From a virus: a stretch of DNA of 45,078 nucleotides. The notes under the pieces are model-generated. The model was not told the origin of the DNA. It ran no database searches and worked only from the letters and a program-made list of their open reading frames with translations. The translations under genes were made by a program, and so were the position numbers. Each line of letters opens with the position of its first letter. Position 1 is the first letter of the stretch. Location of the stretch: IMG/VR virus record IMGVR_UViG_3300029893_000016, positions 1 to 45,078 of that record. One strand, written 5' to 3'. Shown here piece after piece: positions 6,353 through 13,751 of the stretch.

Positions 6353-6610
6353 GAGTTGTAAATTTACTCATGGCCAGCTCATGGCCAACTCATGGCACCT
6401 AAGTGCCTGTTTTATGGTTAAATTATGAATATATTATGAGTAAATGAGTAAAAATGATGTATATACGCGCGTAAAATATTTTTTTTGGTAAAAATCACAC
6501 GCGCACGCGCCCGCACAACTCATTTGCTCATGGATAAGGCTATTTTTTAAATTATTTCGCATTGTTAATTGCCATGAGTTGCCCATGAGTTACCCATGAG
6601 TTCATGAGTT
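6350..6610. other. Putative replication origin with 11-bp iterons
   Basis: Between helicase and primase lie ten copies of the octamer CATGAGTT or close variants. One cluster (6366, 6377, 6388) reads ACTCATGG, GCTCATGG, ACTCATGG with an 11-base step. A second cluster on the opposite strand (6573, 6584, 6595) has CATGAGTT with the same step, and extra copies lie at 6350, 6517, 6526 and 6603. The stretch between them is AT rich (6410-6560) with purine/pyrimidine runs and a CACACGCGCACGCGC element. Iterons in helical phase around an AT-rich zone are a common origin design. Confidence 0.7.
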
Positions 6611-8236
6611 GCGCCGCCGGTTCTTGGTAAACTCCTCGACATCGGCGACGATATCCGGCTCAATGGCGTGCCGGTATAGCCATGCCCTCCCTCCCACAGA
6701 CTCGACAACATGACCTCGCTCCCTGATCGAGGCATTGACCGTCTTCATCGCCGGTTTTCGCTTTTCTCCCTCGTCTATATTGAGCGACCACCACCAGGAA
6801 AAGGCGTCATACATCGTTGTTGTCGATATGCGCAGATCGGTGTCGTCAGGGAAGTGAACCAGGCAATCACGCATGAATCGCCCCACATAGTCCTCATCAT
6901 CGGCAACCTGCGTCACCGCAGAGCTGACATGCTCAGGAGGAGATAAGCCTATCTCAATCCATTCCCTGGTTCCCTCCACCAGCCAGCGGAGTATCCCTTG
7001 CTTGCAGGCCCGCAGCTTATCCTTGAGGGTCGGATCTTTGCGCCGGAAACGCAAGGCCATTGCCGGGCGTTTCCGCGCCTCTGCCTCTGGATCAGCCACA
7101 AACATAAGCGGGAAATCGACCAATAATAGCCGCTGCACCAGAGCAAAATCACGGGTGAGACCAATTGGCACATGGTTGGTGTGGAGAAAGAGATTGTGTG
7201 ATGGAGTAAAAACTATTTCGCTTTTGAAATTCGGCCTACACTTGATGTCATCATCACCGGTCAATGACTTGACCGCACCGGCATCGATTCTTTGGCCCTT
7301 GTTCGTCTCCGCCCCGACAACGATCCGCTTCCCCATCAAGGAATACAGATGCTCGCTCGCCGCCGATGGCGACGGCTCCGAGCGCTGTTCAATCAGCATC
7401 GCCCTGGAGATGACATGGTAATATGGTCGCATCACCTCTCCAACCAGGTCGAACAGCACCCCCTTGCCGTTGCGGCCAGGGCCGGTGAATACCCAAATAT
7501 ATTGCTCATAGGCGTGCCCGGTGATCCCGCACCCGAATGACCGCTTGATAAATCCGGCCATTTCTGACGATCCGCATATTTCCTCGACAAACTCAACCCA
7601 TGGTTGATAATCCGCCCGCGGATCATAATCGATGTCTAGGGCCCTGGTCAGCATATCATCCGGCCGGCCGGCGGTGAGCACCCCGGTGCGCAGATCAACC
7701 ACCCCATTGCGAACAGGAAGCAACCAAGGCTGTTTGTCGAAATCACTTTCCCGGCACGCCATCTCCCGCAACACGACCGGCGCCCAGTACAGAGCTTTTT
7801 TCGCTCCGTTCTCTGTGCGCAACCGGTCAACCCGCTTGCGAAATTTTTTGAAAATCTCTTCTTTCATTTTCGCGTCGTCCTTATCCTCAGCATCATTCAT
7901 CAACGTGGCAGCCTGCTCCGCCGCCTTATCGTACTCAAGAGCCACGTCTTCGACTGCAGCCATTGACAACCGGAAATCATCAATCCGCCAAACATGGTCG
8001 TCCCAGGCATACCATTCGCCATCCTTCGGCGTGGTGTTGAAGACGAATTTCCCCCGATGCAATGTCGCAAACAGGCATCCATCACCGCGTTCGTTTGAAT
8101 CAAGGCATTGCTTGACAAAATCATACGGCAACTCTTTCTTTTTTTCTCCGCCGTCGCCGGCCAGCAACTCAGCCGCCCGCGCCTGCACTTGCGCAGCCAT
8201 TTCAGCCAAATCACCGTTTCCTCTACCTTGTGTCAT
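6602..8236 (-). CDS. Phage/plasmid primase-helicase, D5/P4 family
   Basis: A 544-residue SF3-type replicative helicase. The D5_N region (NGVVDLRTG, about residues 185-195) is followed by Walker A GPGRNGKG near residue 250 and a Walker B/sensor stretch including KRIVVGAETNKG and HNLFLHTNHVP. It unwinds the origin and works with the neighbouring primase. The N-terminal prim-pol domain of P4 alpha is absent, which matches the separate primase gene. There is no clear ribosome site, and its ATG overlaps the stop of a 41-codon frame. The C-terminal codons contain part of the iteron array. Confidence 0.88.
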   Translation of the reverse strand: MTQGRGNGDLAEMAAQVQARAAELLAGDGGEKKKELPYDFVKQCLDSNERGDGCLFATLHRGKFVFNTTPKDGEWYAWDDHVWRIDDFRLSMAAVEDVALEYDKAAEQAATLMNDAEDKDDAKMKEEIFKKFRKRVDRLRTENGAKKALYWAPVVLREMACRESDFDKQPWLLPVRNGVVDLRTGVLTAGRPDDMLTRALDIDYDPRADYQPWVEFVEEICGSSEMAGFIKRSFGCGITGHAYEQYIWVFTGPGRNGKGVLFDLVGEVMRPYYHVISRAMLIEQRSEPSPSAASEHLYSLMGKRIVVGAETNKGQRIDAGAVKSLTGDDDIKCRPNFKSEIVFTPSHNLFLHTNHVPIGLTRDFALVQRLLLVDFPLMFVADPEAEARKRPAMALRFRRKDPTLKDKLRACKQGILRWLVEGTREWIEIGLSPPEHVSSAVTQVADDEDYVGRFMRDCLVHFPDDTDLRISTTTMYDAFSWWWSLNIDEGEKRKPAMKTVNASIRERGHVVESVGGRAWLYRHAIEPDIVADVEEFTKNRRRNS

Positions 8237-8358
8237 GTTTTTGACGCTTTTCTGTTATTCTGCTGTTTTTTAATACCTACATCCCTCTTTCCACAATTCC
8301 ACCACCAAGCGGAAACAACCCGGCCAGACACACCGCGGTGCCCGGAACCTTGCTTCAT
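8233..8358 (-). CDS. Possible 41-residue basic peptide upstream of the helicase
   Basis: The frame from ATG 8358 ends at a TGA that overlaps the helicase ATG (ATGA). The product is basic with a WWW run and no recognised fold. The helicase lacks its own ribosome site, so translation of this frame may deliver ribosomes to it. Ribosome-site support for this ATG is itself poor. Confidence 0.38.
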   Translation of the reverse strand: MKQGSGHRGVSGRVVSAWWWNCGKRDVGIKKQQNNRKASKT

Positions 8359-8414
8359 GTGCACCAGGAAGGACCCACTTTTTCTTTTGACAAAAAAAAG
8401 GGGGAAAAGGGGAA

Positions 8415-9347
8415 TTAGGCAGCCTCCATCACAAAATCGAAATACTGCGGCCACATGGAGCGGAAATCACCGAGCAATGGAACCATGACTTCCTTCATTG
8501 ATGGATCAGCGGCGCTGCTTGTGCGGAGATGAAATATGTGCTGCCATTGCTTCAAATCAGTGTAGACAATCAATTCCGTTTTTACGGCATTCGGCAACAC
8601 AGTTCTTGCCGCCTGTGGAGATGACGTCTCCAGCAGATGAAGGTAGATAGCCTCTGCCCGATTACAGGCCCGGTACCAGTAGACATACTCCATGCTCCCC
8701 TCTTGATAGAAACACGGCTTGACAAATGTCACCTCGCCGCCGAACCTGGCGGCGCCGTACCGGCAATACCGTTGGCTCTCCTGGAGGAAAGAACAGGGTC
8801 GGTGCCTCACAATTTCATGAGAAATGGCCCTGTTGACAATAAATTTTGCCGCAACCCTGCGATGCCTTAGCTGTAAGCCATCGCCGAACAACGCCTGCTC
8901 GCTTGCCGTGACCTCACGAACAGAAATTGAGACACGCCCACCGATCTGTGGATCAGGGAAAAACTCAGGATATCTGCCATGCAACGCTTGCAGAATAGCA
9001 AGCCCAAGGAAAGACGGCGTGCATGGCAACTCATAGAAAGCCCTGACGCTCCCGGTGATCAGCAATTTTTCCGCCTCCAGCCAATCAATTACAAAATACT
9101 TCGGCTGCGAAGCGATAAACTCAGAAATAACCCCGCTCCCGGCTTCCACCTCCAATGTCAGAGATGCCATCTCCAAAACAGAAAGATGTCCACGCTTGAT
9201 GATATCTGAGACAAAACCAGTTGCAGAATCACCGGTGATCTTGTCCTCGCTCTTGTAACAGATGCGCCCACATGCCTCGATTCGCTGGGCAATCGGCATC
9301 ACCTCCAATTCACTGCAAATGTGAGCAGATGGCGGAATTACTCTCAT
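8415..9347 (-). CDS. thyX: FAD-dependent thymidylate synthase ThyX
   Basis: A 310-residue protein that makes dTMP from dUMP with methylene-THF and FAD. The signature RHRxxSxxxxSxR is complete: Arg181, His182, Arg183, Ser186, Ser191, Arg193. The C-terminal half has the usual substrate-binding pattern (AARTVLPNAVKTELIVYTDLKQWQHIFHLR). It is slightly longer than typical bacterial ThyX (210-250), as is common in phages. It overlaps the stop of the small upstream gene by four bases and lies in the early operon, so it probably raises dTTP supply during replication. Confidence 0.93.
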   Translation of the reverse strand: MRVIPPSAHICSELEVMPIAQRIEACGRICYKSEDKITGDSATGFVSDIIKRGHLSVLEMASLTLEVEAGSGVISEFIASQPKYFVIDWLEAEKLLITGSVRAFYELPCTPSFLGLAILQALHGRYPEFFPDPQIGGRVSISVREVTASEQALFGDGLQLRHRRVAAKFIVNRAISHEIVRHRPCSFLQESQRYCRYGAARFGGEVTFVKPCFYQEGSMEYVYWYRACNRAEAIYLHLLETSSPQAARTVLPNAVKTELIVYTDLKQWQHIFHLRTSSAADPSMKEVMVPLLGDFRSMWPQYFDFVMEAA

Positions 9348-9547
9348 GCCGCCACCCTGATCCCCTCAAGCCTGGCAACCATTCCGGAAACACGGTTGCG
9401 CATCTTGCACAACTCAATATTCCCGATCCCAACAGCATGGTCAAAATGCGCCATCAATGCGTCACGCAGAAAATCAGGCATATCAACCTGATCAATGATT
9501 CTCTCGACAGCGGCCCGATGCTTTTCAATCTCTCCAGAAACTTTCAT
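9344..9547 (-). CDS. Small hypothetical protein upstream of thyX
   Basis: A 67-residue, helical protein of unknown family. I chose ATG 9547 with GAGGGTG about eight bases upstream; ATG 9571 in the same frame is an alternative. It overlaps thyX and is the first gene after the terminator at 9623-9655. Confidence 0.6.
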   Translation of the reverse strand: MKVSGEIEKHRAAVERIIDQVDMPDFLRDALMAHFDHAVGIGNIELCKMRNRVSGMVARLEGIRVAA

Positions 9548-9622
9548 CACAATCACCCTCTCCTTTCGCATTTTCGGCCGCAAACCCTGCAACACCCGTC
9601 GAAAAGCCTGCGCCCGGTTTTG

Positions 9623-9655
9623 AGACAAAAGAAAAGCCGGTTTTGACCGACCGGC
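9623..9655 (-). terminator. Rho-independent terminator in the early leader
   Basis: On the minus strand a GCCGGT / ACCGGC stem (9650-9655 with 9636-9641) is followed by TTTTCTTTTGTC. It lies between the first early regulator gene and the thyX operon, where lambda-like phages place antitermination or attenuation sites. Confidence 0.65.
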
Positions 9656-9755
9656 AACGGCAGGGAACGACTTCCCTCTCCAGTCCCCTTAATCGCCGCG
9701 GCTTCCGGAACATTCCCAGAACGGCGAGCGGCCACCCGTGAAGGAGGAGTTGCCA

Positions 9756-10160
9756 TCATATAAGCCCTCCGAACATCTCTTTCATACTGCGATCATCGCG
9801 CCTTTTGCCGCGCTCCTTGAGATCAGGCAGCAAGGCAATTAACCGCCGCCGCTCCTCCTGCAATCTTCTGATTGAGGAATCAAGCACCTGGATCGCTTTT
9901 TCTATGTCTGAAGGTTGCTTAATCATTTCCGCATTGCATCCCCCTTCTACTAAACCATTTTTGGCATAGATTGCCGCCAGCCGCTCCCGCAACTCGCACG
10001 GCTCGGCAAAGATCCAGTCAGCCGCCGGAATGCCGGTGACGGACTCCAGGCGGACAGCCAGGGATGACGAAGGTCTGCGGCGCCCGGCAAAAATATCGCC
10101 GATGAATTTTGCCGTTACTCCGACAGCCTGTGCTGTTTTTGTATTCATCCCGCGAATCAT
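9756..10160 (-). CDS. Small HTH regulator, first gene of the leftward early operon (Cro-like position)
   Basis: A 134-residue protein from ATG 10160. An HTH is seen in the first 45 residues (TAQAVGVTAKFIGDIFAGRR, then IPAADWIF). The C-terminal half has a coiled coil (AIQVLDSSIRRLQEERRRL). The frame is open to ATG 10181, but a minus-strand promoter TTGACA, 17 bases, AACAAT would put the -10 inside that extension. Transcription from it would begin about at the A of ATG 10160, giving a leaderless mRNA like lambda cI from PRM. By position it could be the Cro-like switch protein, controlling the divergent repressor gene at 10246. Confidence 0.72.
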   Translation of the reverse strand: MIRGMNTKTAQAVGVTAKFIGDIFAGRRRPSSSLAVRLESVTGIPAADWIFAEPCELRERLAAIYAKNGLVEGGCNAEMIKQPSDIEKAIQVLDSSIRRLQEERRRLIALLPDLKERGKRRDDRSMKEMFGGLI

Positions 10161-10166
10161 GTCCGT

Positions 10167-10195
10167 ATTGTTATGTAACATTTTATGTTTGTCAA
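10167..10195 (-). promoter_or_regulatory. Leftward early promoter and operator
   Basis: Minus strand TTGACA (10190-10195), 17 bases, AACAAT (10167-10172). The palindrome TGTTA-TG-TAACA (10169-10180) covers the -10 side, so a bound regulator would block it. Confidence 0.58.
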
Positions 10196-10220
10196 GAACA
10201 ATTTTTTATGTGGAATAAAA

Positions 10221-10237
10221 AATAACATTTTGTTATT
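10221..10237. promoter_or_regulatory. Second operator, AATAACA-TTT-TGTTATT
   Basis: A perfect inverted repeat with 7-base arms and a 3-base centre, nine bases before the repressor start. Its TAACA/TGTTA half-sites match those of the palindrome at 10169-10180 in inverted order, as expected for operators shared by two competing regulators. Confidence 0.6.
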
Positions 10238-10245
10238 ATATTCTC

Positions 10246-10836
10246 ATGGGAAGATCATACGAATCATTCAGAGTTGCCTTCAGGCAACTCATTGAAAACA
10301 GAGGGATAACTCAGGCGGAGATTGCCAATAATGTCGGGGTGACGTCAAAGTACATCAGCGATATTACTGCCGAGAGAAGAAGAGCGTCCCATAAACTGCA
10401 AGAAAAAATAGCCACCGCCCTCGGTTACACCTACGAGGACATGTTGGCCATGGGGCGGCAGATTCTGGTTGGCGAAAAATCAGCCACGCCCCAGCAGCAA
10501 AACAACAAAATAGCCGCCCGCGTCGAACCAGGCAGACCAGAGACACGGGAACGGTTGCTCCAGCAGCAAAACAGCAAGCCGGCGCCAACAGAAGAATCGT
10601 TCAGCATGACCATCGAGGTGCTTGAGTCGCAGACAGTTTACAGGTCAGCCTTGGCGTCAAACGTCAGGGCGTTCCATCAAGCGGTCAAAATGGAGGGCGA
10701 GATGCATGGAGTAAAGGATGAATTGCAAAAAATGAAGGAACAGCATGAAGCGGATATGGCCGAGCTGAAAGAGATGATCCGCGCCATGATCGCCGGCCAG
10801 GCAGCCGAAAAAAGAGATGCGGCAGCCAGCGCTTAA
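10246..10836 (+). CDS. HTH repressor, CI-like position
   Basis: A 196-residue protein. An XRE-type HTH spans about residues 8-60 (GITQAEIANNVGVTSKYISDITAERRRASH). A Gln-rich linker with two QQQNNK/QQQNSK repeats follows (83-115). The C-terminus is a long coiled coil (140-185), probably for oligomers. There is no LexA/CI peptidase motif, so RecA-driven cleavage is not expected. It starts the rightward lysogeny arm and diverges from the Cro-like gene across two operators, so it is the best candidate for prophage repressor. Confidence 0.8.
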   Translation: MGRSYESFRVAFRQLIENRGITQAEIANNVGVTSKYISDITAERRRASHKLQEKIATALGYTYEDMLAMGRQILVGEKSATPQQQNNKIAARVEPGRPETRERLLQQQNSKPAPTEESFSMTIEVLESQTVYRSALASNVRAFHQAVKMEGEMHGVKDELQKMKEQHEADMAELKEMIRAMIAGQAAEKRDAAASA

Positions 10837-10906
10837 GGTTATACCAGGCCGAAAGACACTATCGTCCGTCCCAAGAAAAACCTTACAAAAAAAGAGATGC
10901 GGCAGC
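10808..10906. repeat. 19-bp direct repeat pair (10808-10826 and 10888-10906)
   Basis: AAAAAAGAGATGCGGCAGC occurs at the 3' end of the repressor gene and again 80 bases later, just after its stop. The second copy runs into a T tract. It may come from a partial duplication of the gene's end. The rest of the 230-base gap up to 11066 is AT rich with no other clear element. Confidence 0.7.
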
Positions 10907-11066
10907 TTTTTTTTTACCAATAACACTAGATAATTGATAATGTAAATTTATCCTGACACACAGTAAAAAACACTTATACGTAAACAATCCCAGTGGGAAA
11001 GTAAGGAAAACTCGCGCATATTTTCAATGACGTGTTTTTTTTTAAATTTAACGAAAAGGTGAAGAA

Positions 11067-11423
11067 ATGAAAAAACTACTCCTGATTATTGCCATTCTCT
11101 TTATCTCGAAACCAGTAATCGCAGACCAGCAGGAATTCCTTGATAAAACAACAGACCACAAAAAAATAGGGTGGATGCAGAGAGGAATGGACGCGGCAAA
11201 AACAATCCTTAAAGACCCGGAATCCGCAAAGTTTCGCAATGTCTATTTCAACCAAGGCGCCGACAATATCCCAATGACCTGCGGAGAGGTTAATTCAAAA
11301 AATAGCTTTGGAGGGTATGGTGGTTTTCAGCGATTTATTTCTGGAGGAAAGCCAGAACTCTCTTTCCTTGAAGAACAAGTCGGAGAAGATTTCACAACAA
11401 TATGGGAAAGATTTTGCCAATAA
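11067..11423 (+). CDS. Secreted small protein, likely lysogenic conversion gene
   Basis: A 118-residue protein with a clean signal peptide (KKLLLIIAILFISKPVIA, cleavage likely after Ala20). The mature part contains AKTILKDPESAKFRNVYF and FGGYGGFQRFISGG, features of small periplasmic proteins found in many bacterial genomes and morons. Function unknown. AAGGTGAAG precedes the ATG. Codon use and base composition are more AT rich than in the tail genes. It lies between repressor and integrase, so it is probably expressed in the lysogen. Confidence 0.75.
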   Translation: MKKLLLIIAILFISKPVIADQQEFLDKTTDHKKIGWMQRGMDAAKTILKDPESAKFRNVYFNQGADNIPMTCGEVNSKNSFGGYGGFQRFISGGKPELSFLEEQVGEDFTTIWERFCQ

Positions 11424-11515
11424 AAAAAAACGGACCGGCGCAAATAATCTGCCTGATCCCACGCGGAAGGAGTATCGGAACACAGCCTGACAAAATTTAA
11501 AAAAAAGGTGATAAA

Positions 11516-11854
11516 ATGGCAATGACACAATGCCGGGAATGCACACATCCGGTCTCATCGCTGGCATCATCATGCCCACACTGCGGCTGCCCGGTCTCCA
11601 GCGCCGCCGAAGCGGCAGCAATCGGCACCCAATCGACCACCATCCAGCAGACGAGCAAACGGCTCAAAATGCACACCATCTTGGCATTGCTCATGATCAT
11701 CACAGGCCTTCTTATGGTTATGCAATCACCAAGCACCCCGGAAAACAACCAGGGGATATTCGGGTTTTCTCCGTCTCTCCCAGCCCTGACTGTTTTTTCC
11801 GGGATAATCTGGTACATCGTCACCCGCTGCCGGATCTGGTGGCACCACAAATGA
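11516..11854 (+). CDS. Zinc-ribbon membrane protein
   Basis: A 112-residue protein. An N-terminal zinc ribbon has CREC at 6-9 and CPHC at 21-24. Two hydrophobic helices follow (about 55-68 and 90-104), with a short loop between. Such zinc-ribbon plus TM proteins are frequent in bacteria and prophages; function is not known. A ribosome site AAGGTGA precedes the ATG, and the stop overlaps the start of the next gene. Confidence 0.72.
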   Translation: MAMTQCRECTHPVSSLASSCPHCGCPVSSAAEAAAIGTQSTTIQQTSKRLKMHTILALLMIITGLLMVMQSPSTPENNQGIFGFSPSLPALTVFSGIIWYIVTRCRIWWHHK

Positions 11855-12201
11855 TGACCTACATCGCACCGATGCTCCTGCTTTTGCCGGCCATCGCCGC
11901 CGCCAATCCCCTCCCTGAAAAATACTACCAGGAAAAATGGTGTGCCGATCAGGCCGGCCAGGTTGAACACATCCTTCCGGATCGCACCCGCGTCGATTGC
12001 CTCACCGCCACCCACGCGGTCGAGGTCGATTTCGGCAAAAAATGGGCGGAGGCAATCGGTCAGTCCCTCTATTACTCCCACCTGACCGGCCTCCGCCCGG
12101 GCGTGCTCCTCATCGTCGGCCCTGGTGATTCCATCCATTGGCTGCGGACCATGATGCTCGCCAAAAAATACGGAATCGATGTCTGGACCATCGACAAATG
12201 A
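11851..12201 (+). CDS. Exported nuclease-like protein
   Basis: A 116-residue protein with a signal peptide (YIAPMLLLLPAIAAA). The mature domain, DRTRVDCLTATHAVEVDFGKK followed by WAEAIGQSLYY and PGVLLIV, recalls a minimal PD-(D/E)xK endonuclease core: an Asp, a strand with Glu, Lys residues, then a helix with Gln. I have seen close relatives labelled only hypothetical. An exported nuclease made from the lysogeny arm could act on incoming DNA in the periplasm. Its ATG overlaps the previous stop, and its stop overlaps the integrase ATG. Confidence 0.68.
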   Translation: MMTYIAPMLLLLPAIAAANPLPEKYYQEKWCADQAGQVEHILPDRTRVDCLTATHAVEVDFGKKWAEAIGQSLYYSHLTGLRPGVLLIVGPGDSIHWLRTMMLAKKYGIDVWTIDK

Positions 12202-13217
12202 GCATCCAGCGCAAACCGGACGGCCGCATTGCCGTCGTCTGGTACGAGGCCGGTAAGCAAAAATGGCGTTACTTCGGCCGGGGCCCGGAAGCGGAAACAG
12301 CCGCCGCAGATTTTGACGCCGACATTTCCGGCGGCAAAACCACCATCCGTCGAAACCCGCTCCCAACCCTGCGCGACTTGGCAACCGCCTACATCGCCGC
12401 CAAAATAGCCGAATCGGAGCGCACCACCCTCAAGTGCCAGATCAACAAAATGGATGCCGTCATCCTCCCGGCCCTTGGCCACCTGCACATCAACCACATC
12501 ACCCCAGCAAAAATAGACAAATACGTCGCCGACCGCCTTAAACGAGGTCGCAAGTTGACCACCATCCGCCGCGACATCGACGACCTCCTCGCTATCCTCA
12601 ACTGGGCGATCACCCGCGGCCTGATCACCGAACACCCCCTGCAGCGATACCGTCGCCCAAAACGCGACGACAGCATCATCCAGCCACCAACCGTTGCCGA
12701 ACTGCAACTCCTGCTTGAGCACGCAGCAGACCACCTGCGACGGGCGCTCCTCATCAGCTTTTATACCGGCCTGCGCCCAGGCGCCGCCGAACTCTTCGGC
12801 CTCACTTGGGACGCGGTCGATTTCAACCGGAAATCAATCAGAATAGTATCGGCCAAAAAAAACGGCCTCACTTATAGAGATATCCCGATACATGGGACAT
12901 TTGCGGAAAAACTGCAGGAATGGAAAGACGCGGATGCCGGAATTGATATTCCGATCATCCACCACAAAGGAAAGAAAATAAATTCGATCAAAACAGCATG
13001 GTCCGCCGCCAAACGCCGCGCCGGCATCACTCGCCGCCTGCGCCCATACGACCTCCGCCACGCCTTCGCCACCCACCTGCTTGACCAAGGAGCGGACCTG
13101 AAGTCTGTCAGCGAGATGCTTGGCCACAAATCGGTGGAAACCACCCTGAAAACCTACCAGCACACATCCAAGGAGCTGCACCGACAAACCGTTAAAAAAC
13201 TCCCTGACCTTGGCTAA
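12198..13217 (+). CDS. int: Phage tyrosine integrase
   Basis: A 339-residue tyrosine recombinase for attP x attB integration. The N-terminal part binds arm sites, with a SAM-like domain at about 55-150. The catalytic part has TGLRPG (Arg193), YDLRHAF (Arg287, His288; the first box residue is Tyr instead of His, seen in other phage integrases), GH at 309-310 and Tyr320. It differs clearly from IntI at 42126. ATG 12198 overlaps the upstream stop. The tRNA-Pro fragment lies 64 bases after its end, the usual int-attP order. Confidence 0.93.
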   Translation: MSIQRKPDGRIAVVWYEAGKQKWRYFGRGPEAETAAADFDADISGGKTTIRRNPLPTLRDLATAYIAAKIAESERTTLKCQINKMDAVILPALGHLHINHITPAKIDKYVADRLKRGRKLTTIRRDIDDLLAILNWAITRGLITEHPLQRYRRPKRDDSIIQPPTVAELQLLLEHAADHLRRALLISFYTGLRPGAAELFGLTWDAVDFNRKSIRIVSAKKNGLTYRDIPIHGTFAEKLQEWKDADAGIDIPIIHHKGKKINSIKTAWSAAKRRAGITRRLRPYDLRHAFATHLLDQGADLKSVSEMLGHKSVETTLKTYQHTSKELHRQTVKKLPDLG

Positions 13218-13280
13218 TAATTAGCCAGCATTGCCAGCACTTCAACCAACCAAAAACACATCTAAATAGCTGTTTTTAAA

Positions 13281-13330
13281 TGGTCGGGACGAGAGGATTC
13301 GAACCTCCGACCCTAGCGTCCCGAACGCTA
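13281..13330 (-). other. attP core: 3' half of tRNA-Pro(CGG)
   Basis: On the minus strand these 50 bases read as anticodon arm (stem TAGCG/CGCTA, loop TTCGGGA with anticodon CGG), variable loop, T arm (loop TTCGAAT), 3' acceptor strand and CCA. No D arm or 5' acceptor strand follows at 13331, so this is not a complete tRNA. Together with the adjacent integrase and phage genes on both sides it fits an attP that restores the host tRNA gene on integration. Confidence 0.88.
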
Positions 13331-13371
13331 AAATTTATTTATAACAATTCGATTTTAAAAGAATAAGTATT

Positions 13372-13401
13372 AAAAAAAATGACTAATATATTTTATTAGC
13401 C
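13372..13401 (-). terminator. Terminator of the late operon
   Basis: Minus strand stem GGCTAATA / TATTAGTC (13394-13401 with 13381-13388) followed by eight T residues. It ends the long leftward late operon just before attP and overlaps the last codons of the gene at 13383. Confidence 0.65.
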
Positions 13402-13553
13402 ACACCGTCAAACATTTCGCAATCGAACATGATACAATGCTTTCCATCAACATCGCACTCGACCCAATAGACGACATTTCTGGTGATGCGGTTAAACCGC
13501 CAGCGTTCAACCGCGTGCTTGCACTGCGGCTCGTTAATCTGCGTAATAGTCAT
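13383..13553 (-). CDS. Small hypothetical phage protein
   Basis: A 56-residue protein (MTITQINEPQ...) with three Cys and a VYWVECDVDGKH segment. It starts at ATG 13553, overlapping the previous gene by 20 bases. It is the last gene of the late operon, and its end lies within the terminator hairpin. No family recognised. Confidence 0.6.
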   Translation of the reverse strand: MTITQINEPQCKHAVERWRFNRITRNVVYWVECDVDGKHCIMFDCEMFDGVANKIY

Positions 13554-13680
13554 CAACCGGCCCCCAATGCGCCTCACAGGTAAAAAAATTAGGACAGTCT
13601 GTCATAGGGTAAACATCCCAGCAGTCAGGCAGGACATAGTCATCAGCGGCATCCTTCCGCTCGTCCTCTACCCTCAACAT
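13534..13680 (-). CDS. Small acidic hypothetical phage protein
   Basis: A 48-residue acidic protein with Cys residues in LPDCWDVYPMTDCPNFFTC. ATG 13680 overlaps the stop of the zinc-ribbon peptide (ATGTTGA). The same frame is open further upstream, so a longer product cannot be excluded, but the overlapping genes upstream argue for the short one. Confidence 0.5.
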   Translation of the reverse strand: MLRVEDERKDAADDYVLPDCWDVYPMTDCPNFFTCEAHWGPVDDYYAD

Positions 13681-13751
13681 GGCATCCCACACGCCGGGCA
13701 GCAACGCCCGGCAAATTTCTTCCCGCACCGGCAGCACATTTGCTCTTTCAT
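13674..13751 (-). CDS. 25-residue zinc-ribbon peptide
   Basis: ATG 13751 overlaps the stop of the PLA2-like gene as ATGA. The 25-residue product is dominated by two Cys knuckles (CCRCGKKF and CCPACG), enough for one zinc site. Its stop overlaps the ATG of the next gene. Two coupled overlaps and a conserved-looking metal site make it credible despite its size. Confidence 0.5.
   Translation of the reverse strand: MKEQMCCRCGKKFAGRCCPACGMPC

Noticed and set aside
9553-9759. Open frame of 68 codons whose ATG overlaps the stop of the early HTH gene
   Set aside because: It runs through the terminator hairpin at 9636-9655 and has low-complexity composition; the overlap alone is not enough.
11497-12384. 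Long minus-strand frame of 295 codons
   Set aside because: Antisense shadow of three coupled plus-strand genes with signal peptides and ribosome sites.
12072-12734. Minus-strand frame of 220 codons opposite the phage integrase
   Set aside because: Shadow of the integrase gene, which has full catalytic motifs.
13281-13330. Complete tRNA-Pro gene
   Set aside because: Only the anticodon arm, T arm, 3' acceptor strand and CCA are present; no D arm or 5' acceptor strand follows.
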